Shown here piece by piece: positions 25,142 to 37,426 of a DNA stretch of 64,000 nt. Below the pieces are notes generated by a model that ran no database searches, was not told where the DNA came from, and saw only the letters and a list, made by a program, of their open reading frames with translations. A program made the translations under genes and the position numbers. The first letter of the stretch is position 1. Each line of letters begins with the position of its first letter. This DNA comes from Thermohalobaculum sp039028795 (GTDB taxonomy: Bacteria; Pseudomonadota; Alphaproteobacteria; Rhodobacterales; Rhodobacteraceae), in NCBI GenBank assembly GCA_039028795.1, contig JBCCHJ010000006.1, forward strand, positions 62,001-126,000, written 5' to 3'.

Positions 25142-25801
25142 ATGATAAAGCTCGACATCATCTCTGATCCGATCTGCCCTTGGTGCTATATCGGCAAGGC
25201 CAATCTGGATGCCGCCATCGAAAAGGTTGGAACCAACCCGTTTCAGATCGAATGGCGGATTTTTCAGTTGAACCCGGACATGCCCAGCGAAGGCATGGAC
25301 CGCAAGACATATCTGGAATCTAAATTCGGCGGGCCGGAACGGGCCAAAGAGATCTATGGCCGGATCGAGGGCGCAGCCCAGGATGCAGGCATTCAGGTCA
25401 AATTTGACAAGATCATGCGCACACCGAACACGATGGACGCGCATCGCCTTATCCGCTGGTCCAGAACGACCGGCATGCAGACCGCCTTAGTCGAACAGCT
25501 TTTCCGCCGCTATTTCGAGGAAGGCCAGGACATCTCGGACCACGAAACGCTGACAGAAGCCGCAGTTTCAGTTGGAATGGAGCGTGAAGTCGTCTCTGAA
25601 CTGCTGACCGGCGATGCGGATCGCGACCTTTTGCGCGATGAGGATACCGCCGCGCGCGAGATGGGCGTCAATGGCGTCCCCTGCTTTATCGTCGCCGGGA
25701 AGTACGTGGTTCAGGGCGCGCAGCCGCCTGAGACTTGGGAAAACATCATTCGTGAACTTTTGGCCGCCCAAGATAAGGCTGCCACGGAGCCTGCGACATG
25801 A
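25142..25801 (+). CDS. DsbA family oxidoreductase (FrnE / HCCA isomerase-like)
   Basis: A 219-residue cytoplasmic thioredoxin-fold protein without signal peptide. It begins IKLDIISDPICPWCYIGK with the CPWC active site at residues 12-15, and ends with the cis-proline loop GVNGVPCFIVAGKYVVQGAQ. FrnE-type proteins act as disulfide oxidoreductases or isomerases in stress responses; 2-hydroxychromene-2-carboxylate isomerases share the fold but lack CxxC. It overlaps the next gene by four bases (ATGA). Confidence 0.85.
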   Translation: MIKLDIISDPICPWCYIGKANLDAAIEKVGTNPFQIEWRIFQLNPDMPSEGMDRKTYLESKFGGPERAKEIYGRIEGAAQDAGIQVKFDKIMRTPNTMDAHRLIRWSRTTGMQTALVEQLFRRYFEEGQDISDHETLTEAAVSVGMEREVVSELLTGDADRDLLRDEDTAAREMGVNGVPCFIVAGKYVVQGAQPPETWENIIRELLAAQDKAATEPAT

Positions 25802-26289
25802 ACATGCTGGTTGAAGAACTGCAGAACCTTGCCGCCGATTGGCGGTCCTGGCTTGTGGTCGGCGTGATGGCCGTGCTGGCATTGTTTTCGGCGGTCCAAT
25901 CGGTCCGCTGTCCATGGCTGACCGGGAAGATCAACCCGACCGACGAAGAAATCGCCGACGCAAAGATCATCCAACGGTTCATCAGCCCAAGGTTCGCCGT
26001 CGTGATGCTGGCCGGTTTCGGCCTGACCCTGGCCGGGCTTATGATGATCACCCATGGCGTCAAACCGACCCTGGCCCTGGCGGCGATGGTTGTTGGCCTG
26101 GTGATCATCCAGACAGAGCCCGCGCGGCTGAGGATCCGCGAGGCGCGCAGGATCGTTCTGGCGGCGACGGATAGGTCGGAAGACACAAAAGCCGGCGCCC
26201 GGGGCCGCCTACGGAGCAGCTATCGCGAGCTGGCGACCGTGAACATCGGGATCCTGATCTGCCTGATCGGGGGAATGCTGGCGTTCTAG
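25798..26289 (+). CDS. Membrane protein of unknown function
   Basis: A 163-residue product with four predicted transmembrane helices (about 17-37, 63-82, 84-102 and 143-162) and a charged cytoplasmic loop between the third and fourth. No family motif was recognised. Translation is probably coupled to the DsbA-like gene through the ATGA overlap, so a shared redox or envelope role is possible but unproven. Confidence 0.7.
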   Translation: MNMLVEELQNLAADWRSWLVVGVMAVLALFSAVQSVRCPWLTGKINPTDEEIADAKIIQRFISPRFAVVMLAGFGLTLAGLMMITHGVKPTLALAAMVVGLVIIQTEPARLRIREARRIVLAATDRSEDTKAGARGRLRSSYRELATVNIGILICLIGGMLAF

Positions 26290-26314
26290 ATCGCCGAGGC
26301 GCGATCTTGTGGCA

Positions 26315-27298
26315 TCACGCCATCTGATCGCGACCATGAGGCTCCAGAAAATCCACCACCGGCCCTGCCGGCACGATCCGGTGCGGGTTCACCGTGTCAT
26401 GGCTGGCGTGATAGTGGTACCGGATATGGTCCATATTCACAGTTGGGGCGACGCCGGGCCATTGGTAAAGCTCGCGCGTGTAGGCCCAAAGACTAGGATA
26501 ATCGGCCAAACGCCGGATGTTGCACTTGAAGTGGCCGACATAGACCGGGTCGAACCGGGTCAGGGTTGTGAAGAGACGCCAATCCGCCTCGGTCACCCGG
26601 TCACCGGTCAGATATCGGGTTTCTGAGAGCACTGCCTCCAACCGGTCCAGCTCTTCAAACACGGCCGTGACGGCGCTGTCATAGGCTTGTTGCGTTGTCG
26701 CGAACCCTGATTTGTAAACGCCATTATTGACGTTGTGATAGATTGGATCGTTGATCCGGTCGATCGCATCTTGCAACGCGGATGGATAAAAATCCTCAGT
26801 GTTCCCAGTGACTTCGTCAAAGGCTGAGTTGAACATTCGGATAATCTCAGAACTCTCGTTCGAGACGATCGTCTGCTGCTCTTTATCCCAGAGCACCGGC
26901 ACCGTGACCCGGGTCGTCGCACCAGGGTCGGCTGCCGTGTAAATCTGATGGAGAAACTCCTTGCCCATAAGCGTATCGCCGGTGGCACCGTCGTAATCAT
27001 CAGCCAGGGTCCAGCCTTTATCCAACATAAGCGGATGCACGACAGAGACATCAATATGCGGCTCCAGACCTTTCAGCGTCCGAAAGATCAGCGTGCGGTG
27101 CGCCCACGGGCAGGCATAAGAGACATATAGATGATAGCGTCCGCTTTCGGCTTTGAAGCCTGAAGTGCCGGAAGACCCGGCCGATCCGTCTGCGGTGACC
27201 CAGTTCCGGAACTGGCTGTCCTGGCGCTTGAATGCCCCGCCGGTGGACTTGGTATCGTACCATTGATCCACCCATTTTCCGTCGACCAATAAGCCCAT
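26315..27298 (-). CDS. yqjG: Glutathionyl-hydroquinone reductase (YqjG/Xi-class GST)
   Basis: Reduces glutathionyl-hydroquinones using glutathione. The 327-residue protein has the Xi-class active site YVSYACPWAHRTLI (catalytic cysteine about 64), the N-terminal glutathione-binding domain with NESSEIIRMFN, and an all-helical C-terminal domain with TEADWRLFTTLTRFDPVYVGHFKCN. An AGGAGG site precedes the ATG. It is transcribed divergently from the proline-racemase-family gene. It probably protects against quinones and aromatic breakdown products. Confidence 0.9.
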   Translation of the reverse strand: MGLLVDGKWVDQWYDTKSTGGAFKRQDSQFRNWVTADGSAGSSGTSGFKAESGRYHLYVSYACPWAHRTLIFRTLKGLEPHIDVSVVHPLMLDKGWTLADDYDGATGDTLMGKEFLHQIYTAADPGATTRVTVPVLWDKEQQTIVSNESSEIIRMFNSAFDEVTGNTEDFYPSALQDAIDRINDPIYHNVNNGVYKSGFATTQQAYDSAVTAVFEELDRLEAVLSETRYLTGDRVTEADWRLFTTLTRFDPVYVGHFKCNIRRLADYPSLWAYTRELYQWPGVAPTVNMDHIRYHYHASHDTVNPHRIVPAGPVVDFLEPHGRDQMA

Positions 27299-27452
27299 GG
27301 CGCTGTCCTCCTAGCGGTATGGCAAGCGTGCGGCTTGCTTATGGCCAAGACTTAGCGCCTTACACGTCGACAAAAACCCGTTTGATCGATCAAACATTGT
27401 TGCGCTGGGCAGAACAATTGCTAGCCTGTTCTGGACCATTCAGCGGGGCTTC

Positions 27453-28484
27453 ATGCGGTCAATTCGAAACATCGAGATCATTGGCTGTCATGCAGAGGGA
27501 GAGGTCGGTGATGTGATCACCGGCGGGGTTGGGCCAATCCCGGGCGACACAGTGTGGGAGCAATCGCGGTTCATCGCCCAGGATGACAGCCTGCGCCGGT
27601 TCGTACTGCGAGAGCCCCGCGGTGGTGTCTTCCGCCATATCAATCTGCTGGTGCCACCGAAGCATCCGGAGGCCGATGCGGCTTGGATCATAATGGAACC
27701 GGAAGATACACCGCCGATGTCGGGGTCAAATTCCATCTGCGTGACGACGGTGTTGCTAGAAACCGGCATCGTGCCGATGACTGAGCCGGAGACGTTGCTG
27801 GCGCTGGAGGCCCCGGGCGGGCTGATCACAGCGACCGCGATCTGCCGGGACGGCCGGGTGGAAAGAGTGCAGATCCGAAACCACATCTCTTTCGCTGACA
27901 AACTGGATGCGGTGGTCGAAGTATCGGGCATTGGCACAATCACGCTCGACACAGCCTATGGCGGCGACAGCTATGCGTTGGTGGATGCGGTCTCAATGGG
28001 GTTCCAACTGATCCCTGATGAGGCCCGGGACCTTGCCGAAACCGGTGTCAAGATCGTCGCCGCAGTCAATGAGCAACTGGGTTTCACACACCCTGAAAAT
28101 GCGGATTGGGACCATGTTTCGTTCTGTCAATTCACTGGTCCCGTGCACGAGGTAGATGGCGTGAAGACGGGACCGAATGCCGTCGTCATCCAACCTGGAA
28201 AAATCGATCGATCGCCCTGCGGCACCGGATGTTCCGCCCGCATGTCGGTTCTGCATGCGCGCGGCATGTTGGCGGTGGGAGAACCCTTTCACGGGGTCTC
28301 TTTGATCGGGTCAGTGTTTCATTGCCGGTTGGAAGAAGAAACAACAATCGCCGGAAGACCGGCGATTGTTCCCAGCATTTCGGGCCGCGCCTGGATCACG
28401 GGGCGCCGGACGGAAATGCTGGACCCCAACGACCCCTGGCCAGAGGGGTATACCTTATCGGACACCTGGCCGATGATTTCTTGA
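27453..28484 (+). CDS. Proline racemase superfamily enzyme (hydroxyproline epimerase/dehydratase type)
   Basis: A 343-residue cytoplasmic enzyme. The second catalytic cysteine is present in RSPCGTGCSARM. At the first site the usual PPMCGHGTI reads PPMSGSNSI, so the first cysteine is serine. Superfamily members with substituted residues act as trans-3-hydroxy-L-proline dehydratases or bifunctional hydroxyproline enzymes; those with two cysteines are proline racemases or 4-hydroxyproline epimerases. The specificity here is therefore open, with a 3- or 4-hydroxyproline substrate most likely. No hydroxyproline-catabolism partners are adjacent. Confidence 0.8.
   Translation: MRSIRNIEIIGCHAEGEVGDVITGGVGPIPGDTVWEQSRFIAQDDSLRRFVLREPRGGVFRHINLLVPPKHPEADAAWIIMEPEDTPPMSGSNSICVTTVLLETGIVPMTEPETLLALEAPGGLITATAICRDGRVERVQIRNHISFADKLDAVVEVSGIGTITLDTAYGGDSYALVDAVSMGFQLIPDEARDLAETGVKIVAAVNEQLGFTHPENADWDHVSFCQFTGPVHEVDGVKTGPNAVVIQPGKIDRSPCGTGCSARMSVLHARGMLAVGEPFHGVSLIGSVFHCRLEEETTIAGRPAIVPSISGRAWITGRRTEMLDPNDPWPEGYTLSDTWPMIS
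28343..28370 (+). repeat. Perfect 12-base inverted repeat inside a coding region
   Basis: AACAATCGCCGG and its exact reverse complement flank an AAGA tetraloop near the 3' end of the proline-racemase-family gene, encoding TIAGRPAIV. The stem would be very stable in mRNA. Confidence 0.7.
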
Positions 28485-28636
28485 TATTATTCAATGCTCT
28501 AGCGGTTAAAGATGAACTGTCGTATGTCGGCTGTATCCGCAGTTTCACCACCCGTAGCTGGAAAATCAATTTCCTAACACTATCTTAACATCTGCGGTCG
28601 TAAGCTTGCCGCACGTATCCGAAAAAAGGAGCCTGC

Positions 28637-28810
28637 ATGACAGCCTTGTCAAAGGATATTCTGCGCGTGGACATGACCAATGACCCTGATCGTCTGGAGT
28701 CTGAACATGCGTCTGCGTCATTCAAACCTGTCGAACGAACCGAAAAGACGACGGACCTTGCGGCCCCGCGCCCACGTCCGAAGCTGCCGGCTTACGTGCA
28801 TCCGCACTAG
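28637..28810 (+). CDS. Small ORF (57 residues), uncharacterised
   Basis: An AAGGAG site five bases before the ATG opens 57 codons starting MTALSKDILRVDMTNDPD and ending PKLPAYVHPH. The peptide is hydrophilic, without membrane helix, and has a proline/arginine-rich C-terminal stretch (APRPRPKLP). It occupies the 357-base gap between the proline-racemase-family gene and mfd, convergent with mfd; the rest of the gap (28485-28636) shows nothing further. Codon use looks like that of its neighbours. Function unknown. Confidence 0.55.
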   Translation: MTALSKDILRVDMTNDPDRLESEHASASFKPVERTEKTTDLAAPRPRPKLPAYVHPH

Positions 28811-28841
28811 GCCGAAGCCCGCCAAGACCGGCGGATGACGT

Positions 28842-32297
<3,456 letters not shown>

Positions 32298-32697
32298 GGT
32301 CCGGGACCTAACGAGTGTGGTGTTAACCTTCAAGGGCACATTGGCCGCATACTAGATTCGGCAACGCACTTTGACCGGGCGGTTGGTCGTGCAGCCCGGG
32401 TTATAACTTCTCTATCTGGGGAGAACCGGTCAGGACCGGCTGGGTTTTCAGGTGCCTAAAGAGTGGCACGGGAGACAAGGGCGGCAGGCCTGCCGTATAT
32501 CCCAAGCCCCCTCAAGGTCGCTATCCGTCGAGGGGGAATCAGTTCGCTTCGAAGCGGGTGAAGATATACTTCAGCAGCCCAAGGCGTTGCGAAACGATCG
32601 CGCCCAGCGCGCGATACTTCGCATGGCGAGGGGCGTGCGCTAGGGAACCTGATTGAAAAACTCGATGAGATTCCCGCCTACGCGGGAATGACGCCTT
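32298..32697. other. Structured 400-base gap between the hydrolase gene and mfd
   Basis: No convincing gene was found here. The stretch holds several perfect stems: CCCCCTC with GAGGGGG (about 32508-32537), the 14-base palindrome CGGCAGGCCTGCCG (about 32484-32497), CGCTTCGAAGCG (about 32549-32560), and a REP-like element at 32671-32688. It may be the mfd leader, an untranslated RNA or decayed sequence. On the minus strand TATAAC- and TAGTAT-like -10 boxes occur upstream of mfd without clear -35 partners. Confidence 0.4.
32671..32688. repeat. REP-like palindrome
   Basis: TTCCCGC-CTAC-GCGGGAA followed by TGACG. This is a widespread proteobacterial intergenic palindrome. It lies ten bases past the stop of the hydrolase gene and may end or stabilise that transcript. 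Confidence 0.6.
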
Positions 32698-33723
32698 TCA
32701 CGGAAGCTCTAGTTCCTCATCCCCAAGATCAGCGAAGGCTTCGGCAACGAAATCTTCCGTCGCTTCCTCCAATGTTGCCGGGGACCACTTTGGACTATTG
32801 TCTTTGTCCAAGATTACCGCGCGGACACCTTCATAGAAATCCGGATGGGTCATGCAGTACCGCGCAAGGCGGTATTCCAGCTTCATGCAGTCTTCGAAGG
32901 AAAGGTTGGCGCCTTTGCGGATTTGGCGAAACGCGATGCGGGTAGAGGTCGGCGACTTAGAGAGGATGATGTCGCGTTGTTTCGCGGCCCATTCTGTGCC
33001 GGCACTCAGTCGATCGAGGATTGCCTCTACACTCGTCGCCGCAAAGCAGTGGTCAATTTCAGCCTGATGCTCAAGCGGAGGATAAACCTGCCCCGCGCCA
33101 TGACCAATCGGGTCGAAGTCATCCAGAAAGTCGTCGATTTCACTGGTCGTCAGCGAGATGTTACAGAGACTCGCAGACAACGCGTCATCGCCCTTGATCC
33201 GCGCACCGGTCAGGCCCAGCCACATTCCTGTCTCACCGGGCAGCCTCGGTAGAAAATAGGTCGCGCCGACGTCCGGGAAAAGGCCAATCCCTGTTTCCGG
33301 CATGGCGAACATTGTGCGTTCCGTGGCGATGCGTAGAGATCCATGGATCGAGACGCCTACTCCGCCGCCCATGACGATGCCGTCCATTATGCCGACATAG
33401 GGCTTGGGATAGCGCTTGATCTTTGTGTTCAGCCGGTATTCGTCCGCGAAGAATTGAAAGTTCCGCTCTCCGGTCTTGCCGCCCTGCCCGTTGTCATAGA
33501 GCCATCGTATGTCACCGCCCGCAGCGAATGCCTTGTCCCCAGCCCCTTGTATCGCGACGACGGTGATCGAGTCATCCTCTGCCCATGCGTCCAGTTGCAC
33601 ATCCATCTTCTGGACCATCCCATAGGTCAGGGCATTCAGGCTTTCGGGTTTGTTCAGCGTGATCAGGCCCAGCTTGCCCCGCTGTTCAAACAGAATCTCG
33701 TCACTCTCCATTGCGGCATCCAT
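32698..33723 (-). CDS. 3-hydroxyisobutyryl-CoA hydrolase
   Basis: Crotonase-fold thioesterase that releases 3-hydroxyisobutyrate from its CoA ester in valine breakdown. The 341-residue protein shows ITLNKPESLNALTYGMV, the oxyanion region AFAAGGDIRWLY, the typical MDGIVMGGGVGVSIHGS block and FAMPETGIGLFPDVGATYFL, which separates this enzyme from enoyl-CoA hydratases, plus the long C-terminal extension. A later in-frame ATG at 33711 is an alternative start. It diverges from hemB. Confidence 0.88.
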   Translation of the reverse strand: MDAAMESDEILFEQRGKLGLITLNKPESLNALTYGMVQKMDVQLDAWAEDDSITVVAIQGAGDKAFAAGGDIRWLYDNGQGGKTGERNFQFFADEYRLNTKIKRYPKPYVGIMDGIVMGGGVGVSIHGSLRIATERTMFAMPETGIGLFPDVGATYFLPRLPGETGMWLGLTGARIKGDDALSASLCNISLTTSEIDDFLDDFDPIGHGAGQVYPPLEHQAEIDHCFAATSVEAILDRLSAGTEWAAKQRDIILSKSPTSTRIAFRQIRKGANLSFEDCMKLEYRLARYCMTHPDFYEGVRAVILDKDNSPKWSPATLEEATEDFVAEAFADLGDEELELP

Positions 33724-33783
33724 GATCTTGCCCCCGTCGGCGCGGCCTCATAATGTCCGGGTCAAATAAGAGGAAGCGAGCCG

Positions 33784-34797
33784 ATGCTGCAACCCACTCC
33801 GGTCCCTGCCAACCGTCCGCGCCGTCTGCGGGCGACACCCTGGATCCGCGCCATGGTGGCCGAGAATACGCTGAGCCCCGCTGATTTCATCTGGCCTTGC
33901 TTCGTGATCGACGGAGAAGACGAAGCGCAGCCCATCGAGACCATGCCAGGGGCGGAACGGCTGACAATCGATCGGCTGGTTAAAAAGGCGGAAGAGGCTG
34001 CGGAGTTGGGCGTGCCCGCACTAGCGATTTTTCCCAACATCGACCCGGGTCTGAAAACGCCAGGAGCGGAAGAAGCCTGGAACCCGGAGAACTTGGTCTG
34101 CCGGGCAACACGGGCAGTGAAAGCCGAGGTGCCAGATATTGGCGTGATGGTGGATGTGGCGCTGGATCCCTTCAATTCGGATGGTCATGACGGGTTGGTG
34201 CACGACGGGCCGAATGGGCCCGAAATCAAGAACGACGAGACGCTGTTGGCGCTGGAAAAACAAACGCTGGCCCAGGCCGAAGCCGGGGCCGATGTTATGG
34301 GACCGTCCGATATGATGGACGGCCGTGTGATGGTCATGCGCCGTGCGCTGGAGGACAATGACTTCCAGAATGTCACGATCATGACCTATGCGGCCAAGTA
34401 TGCCTCGGCCTTTTATGGCCCGTTCCGCGATGCTGTGGGGTCAGGCGGCGCGCTGCGCGGCGACAAGAAAACCTATCAGATGGACTATGCCAACTCGGAC
34501 GAGGCTTTGCGTGAGGTTGCCATGGACCTGGCAGAAGGCGCCGACATGGTGATGGTAAAGCCCGGCATGCCCTATCTGGACATCTGCCAACGCGTGTCGT
34601 CCGAGTTTAAAGTGCCAACCTTCGCCTATCAGGTCAGCGGGGAATACGCGATGCTGAAGAACGCCATGGGCAATGGCTGGTTGGATGCAGAGAAGGGTAT
34701 GTTCGAAAGCCTGATGGCCTTCAAGCGCGCGGGTTGCGCCGGGATCCTGACCTATTTCGCCTTGGAAGCCGCGCAGATTTTGAAGGCCCATGCTTAA
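33784..34797 (+). CDS. hemB: Delta-aminolevulinic acid dehydratase (porphobilinogen synthase)
   Basis: Condenses two 5-aminolevulinate molecules into porphobilinogen for heme, cobalamin and possibly bacteriochlorophyll. The 337-residue TIM-barrel enzyme contains the two active-site lysines in TYAAKYASAFYGPFRDA and MVMVKPGMPYLD, and the Mg/substrate segment MDYANSDEALRE. No DxCxCxxY zinc motif is seen at the metal site (the segment reads MVDVALDPFNSDGHDG), pointing to the zinc-independent Mg type usual in alphaproteobacteria. An AGAGGAAG site precedes the ATG. Confidence 0.96.
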   Translation: MLQPTPVPANRPRRLRATPWIRAMVAENTLSPADFIWPCFVIDGEDEAQPIETMPGAERLTIDRLVKKAEEAAELGVPALAIFPNIDPGLKTPGAEEAWNPENLVCRATRAVKAEVPDIGVMVDVALDPFNSDGHDGLVHDGPNGPEIKNDETLLALEKQTLAQAEAGADVMGPSDMMDGRVMVMRRALEDNDFQNVTIMTYAAKYASAFYGPFRDAVGSGGALRGDKKTYQMDYANSDEALREVAMDLAEGADMVMVKPGMPYLDICQRVSSEFKVPTFAYQVSGEYAMLKNAMGNGWLDAEKGMFESLMAFKRAGCAGILTYFALEAAQILKAHA

Positions 34798-34863
34798 CTA
34801 CTCCTGGAATTCTGACCACCTGTGGTAGAATGGGCCAAATGATTTGTGTGCGTTTTTTAGGTC

Positions 34864-37407
34864 ATGACCCTTTCTGACGATACCGTTGCGGGTACGGTCG
34901 ACTTTGCTGAACCCGCAACGAGCGCCCGGCCCGGCGGTTTTGCAGCCCGCCTGTTCGGCTATGACATTTTCATCTCATTCGCATTGGGGCCGCCGCCCCG
35001 GGGCAGCCAGGCCTACGCTTCGGACCTGGCGCGACGGCTGCGCGAACAGGATATGTCGGTGTTCTATTCCGAGGATGAAGCCGCCCCCGGTGCAGAGCTT
35101 GACGACACACTGGTAAGCGCTTTGCACCGGTCCAGAATCCTAGTGGTGCTTTGCAATCACGGTACCTTGGCCGAGCCACGCTGGGTCAAAGAAGAAGTGC
35201 TGCAGTTCAGGGCCAAGCACCCAGAAAGGCCGATCATCCCGATAAACATCGGCGGGGCATTGCTGGATCCTGAGCTCAACGCAGATACCCAGGACTGGCT
35301 GCAGTTTCGCGATAAAATATGGATCGACGAAAGCGCCGAGGCGGGCCAGACCGGCCAGGTCAGTGCCGAGGTTCTGCAACGGCTGGTGGTCGCCCCGCGG
35401 CAAACGCGGACCAACCAATGGTGGCGCCGCATCGTGGCAGGAACGGGTGTTGTCCTGGCCACCCTGACCGTAGTTGCCGGTTTTTTTGCCTGGTTCGCCA
35501 ATGAACGGGACCAGAGCGCGCGGTTGGAACTGACCAAGGCGACCGCCCAGCGCTTGGCCTCGCAGGCCGTGCCGATGATGAAAGGGGAACAGCCGGGCGG
35601 GCCCGAACGCGCGGTGTTGCAGGTGCTTGCGGCGGCGGCTTTAGACCAGCCTTCGCATGTGTTGGACCAGGCCCTACATGCGCTGAACGTTCGATTGCAG
35701 AATACCGTCAAGCTGGTCGATCTAGGCACAACGATCCAGTCACTTGCGTTCAGCCCGGATGACCGAAAGCTGGTCATGGGTGGGATCGGCAGACCGCGCG
35801 GCGACCGGTTAGAGTTTTTCGATGCCGAAACGCTGCAGCGGATCGAGACGCCGATCAGCCGGTTCGAACAGACCGAAGGGGCCGCTGGGATCAGCGTTCA
35901 TGCGGCCGCGTTCAATCCCCAGGATCCTAATCAGGTCGCCTGGACGGGTGTGCCTCCGGATCGCAGGCACGAAGACGGCTGGACCCAGGATCTGATGATA
36001 TGGGACCTGGCCAAAGACCAGGAACTGAGCCAGCGCCAGAGTTTTGTAGGTACGGTGGGTGGCCTGGAGTACAGCCCCGATGGTCGCTTTATCGCGATCC
36101 TGCGCAATGGATTGCAGATCATCGATACGGCGACAGGCAAGCCGGTGGCCGACCCAGTCGACACGGGCAATGACGCAGCCACCGATGTTGTCTACAGCCC
36201 AGATGGCATGTCCGTGCTGACAACCGGGTTGCTGCAAACCTGGATTTGGCCCTTCGATCCCGACACCGGGGCTCTGGCAGAACCGATTTCCTTGGACTTC
36301 CGCCCGCAACGTTTCAAGGCCACCTTCAGTCCCGATGGTGCTCAGGTCGCCACAGGTGATGGCACTGGCATTATCACATTCTGGGATGCGGTGACGGGGC
36401 AAGAGCTGACCCGCCACCCCGAGGGTGCGGAATGGGATAGGGCCCGCAGGCATCAGGCAATCACAGCGATCAACTATCTGCCTGGCACGCCATTCATGTT
36501 AACGGCAGACGCGGACGGCAAGCTGTTGGTCCGGGCGCCTGGAGGCCAGGTGTTGTTGTTGGATCTGGATGTCGGCGAAACCCGGGCTTTCGGAGCATTG
36601 GCGCCAAGCCATGATGGCGCACGCATCGCCGTTGGGGGGGATAGTGGCATCCTGCGCATCATGAAACTGCCAAGGGCGTTTCTTATCGACCCGAAGGGCG
36701 GGCTCTACATTCTGGACACTGCGGACCGGATGGGCACGTACCGCATGGATAAGGATGAACGCGCAGCGATCAACGCGATGGTGAAGACCCTCAGGTACAG
36801 GCGTGCTCTGCATCGGACCGAAACCAATCCGAGCGAGTACATCAAAGACGCAGATGGGTCGCCCGAGGATGTCACAGCCGTCGCCTACAGCTTCAATGCT
36901 GGATTCATTGCCACCGGTGCGAAGAACGGAACGGTTCGGGTCGGCCCTGCTGATACGTTGATGATCGGCGGCATTTCATCGGAAACGGACCAGAATGACT
37001 GGTTCATGATCGACACTGGAGAACCGGCCACCGCCGAAGACCTGGCGCTGGCGAACGCCGAAGCCGCCAGGGATGACCCGAATTTCGATTATGAAGCGGT
37101 TGACTGGGCGGGCTCGCGCCTTTTTACCGTGTCGAATGCTCCTGTACGGCGCTTGGCCGTTAGCGACGATGGCACCTATGTTTTGGTCGACGCCGGTGAT
37201 GGCATCGAGTTGTGGAACGCGCGGAACGGTCAGTTGATCGGCGACACGCCGAAGACCTTTCCTATTGATGGCTGGATCGGTCCCGCAGACTGGGTGCCTG
37301 CGCTTTGTGGCAGGGTGACCCGGAACATGACACGCGCCGAATGGGCGGAGTGGGTGTCACCGGAAATCGAATACCGCATTCAATGTCCGGATCTGCCGGC
37401 GGAGTGA
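34864..37407 (+). CDS. TIR domain - transmembrane helix - WD40 repeat protein
   Basis: An 847-residue protein. The order is: TIR domain (about 32-165) beginning YDIFISF, with W107-V-K-E-E111 at the place of the catalytic glutamate of NAD-cleaving TIRs; one transmembrane helix (about 195-215); a helical linker of the kind found before WD40 propellers in STAND proteins (LASQAVPMMKGE, then AVLQVLAAAALDQ); and about eight to nine WD40-like blades (SPDGRFIAILRNG, FSPDGAQVATGDGTGIITFWD, SDDGTYVLVDAGDGIELWN). No NTPase domain is present. TIR would face the cytoplasm. A membrane-anchored sensor (WD40) with an NADase or scaffold output (TIR) is inference. It lies 66 bases after hemB. Confidence 0.82.
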   Translation: MTLSDDTVAGTVDFAEPATSARPGGFAARLFGYDIFISFALGPPPRGSQAYASDLARRLREQDMSVFYSEDEAAPGAELDDTLVSALHRSRILVVLCNHGTLAEPRWVKEEVLQFRAKHPERPIIPINIGGALLDPELNADTQDWLQFRDKIWIDESAEAGQTGQVSAEVLQRLVVAPRQTRTNQWWRRIVAGTGVVLATLTVVAGFFAWFANERDQSARLELTKATAQRLASQAVPMMKGEQPGGPERAVLQVLAAAALDQPSHVLDQALHALNVRLQNTVKLVDLGTTIQSLAFSPDDRKLVMGGIGRPRGDRLEFFDAETLQRIETPISRFEQTEGAAGISVHAAAFNPQDPNQVAWTGVPPDRRHEDGWTQDLMIWDLAKDQELSQRQSFVGTVGGLEYSPDGRFIAILRNGLQIIDTATGKPVADPVDTGNDAATDVVYSPDGMSVLTTGLLQTWIWPFDPDTGALAEPISLDFRPQRFKATFSPDGAQVATGDGTGIITFWDAVTGQELTRHPEGAEWDRARRHQAITAINYLPGTPFMLTADADGKLLVRAPGGQVLLLDLDVGETRAFGALAPSHDGARIAVGGDSGILRIMKLPRAFLIDPKGGLYILDTADRMGTYRMDKDERAAINAMVKTLRYRRALHRTETNPSEYIKDADGSPEDVTAVAYSFNAGFIATGAKNGTVRVGPADTLMIGGISSETDQNDWFMIDTGEPATAEDLALANAEAARDDPNFDYEAVDWAGSRLFTVSNAPVRRLAVSDDGTYVLVDAGDGIELWNARNGQLIGDTPKTFPIDGWIGPADWVPALCGRVTRNMTRAEWAEWVSPEIEYRIQCPDLPAE

Positions 37408-37426
37408 TCAAGCTGGCAAACGGGCA

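Noticed and set aside
32452..32643. 63-codon plus-strand frame in the gap before mfd
   Set aside because: GTG start without a convincing ribosome site, and the sequence is dominated by palindromes; I treat it as non-coding.
32298..32697. SRP RNA, RNase P RNA or tmRNA in the structured gap
   Set aside because: None of the conserved core sequences of these RNAs is present on either strand.
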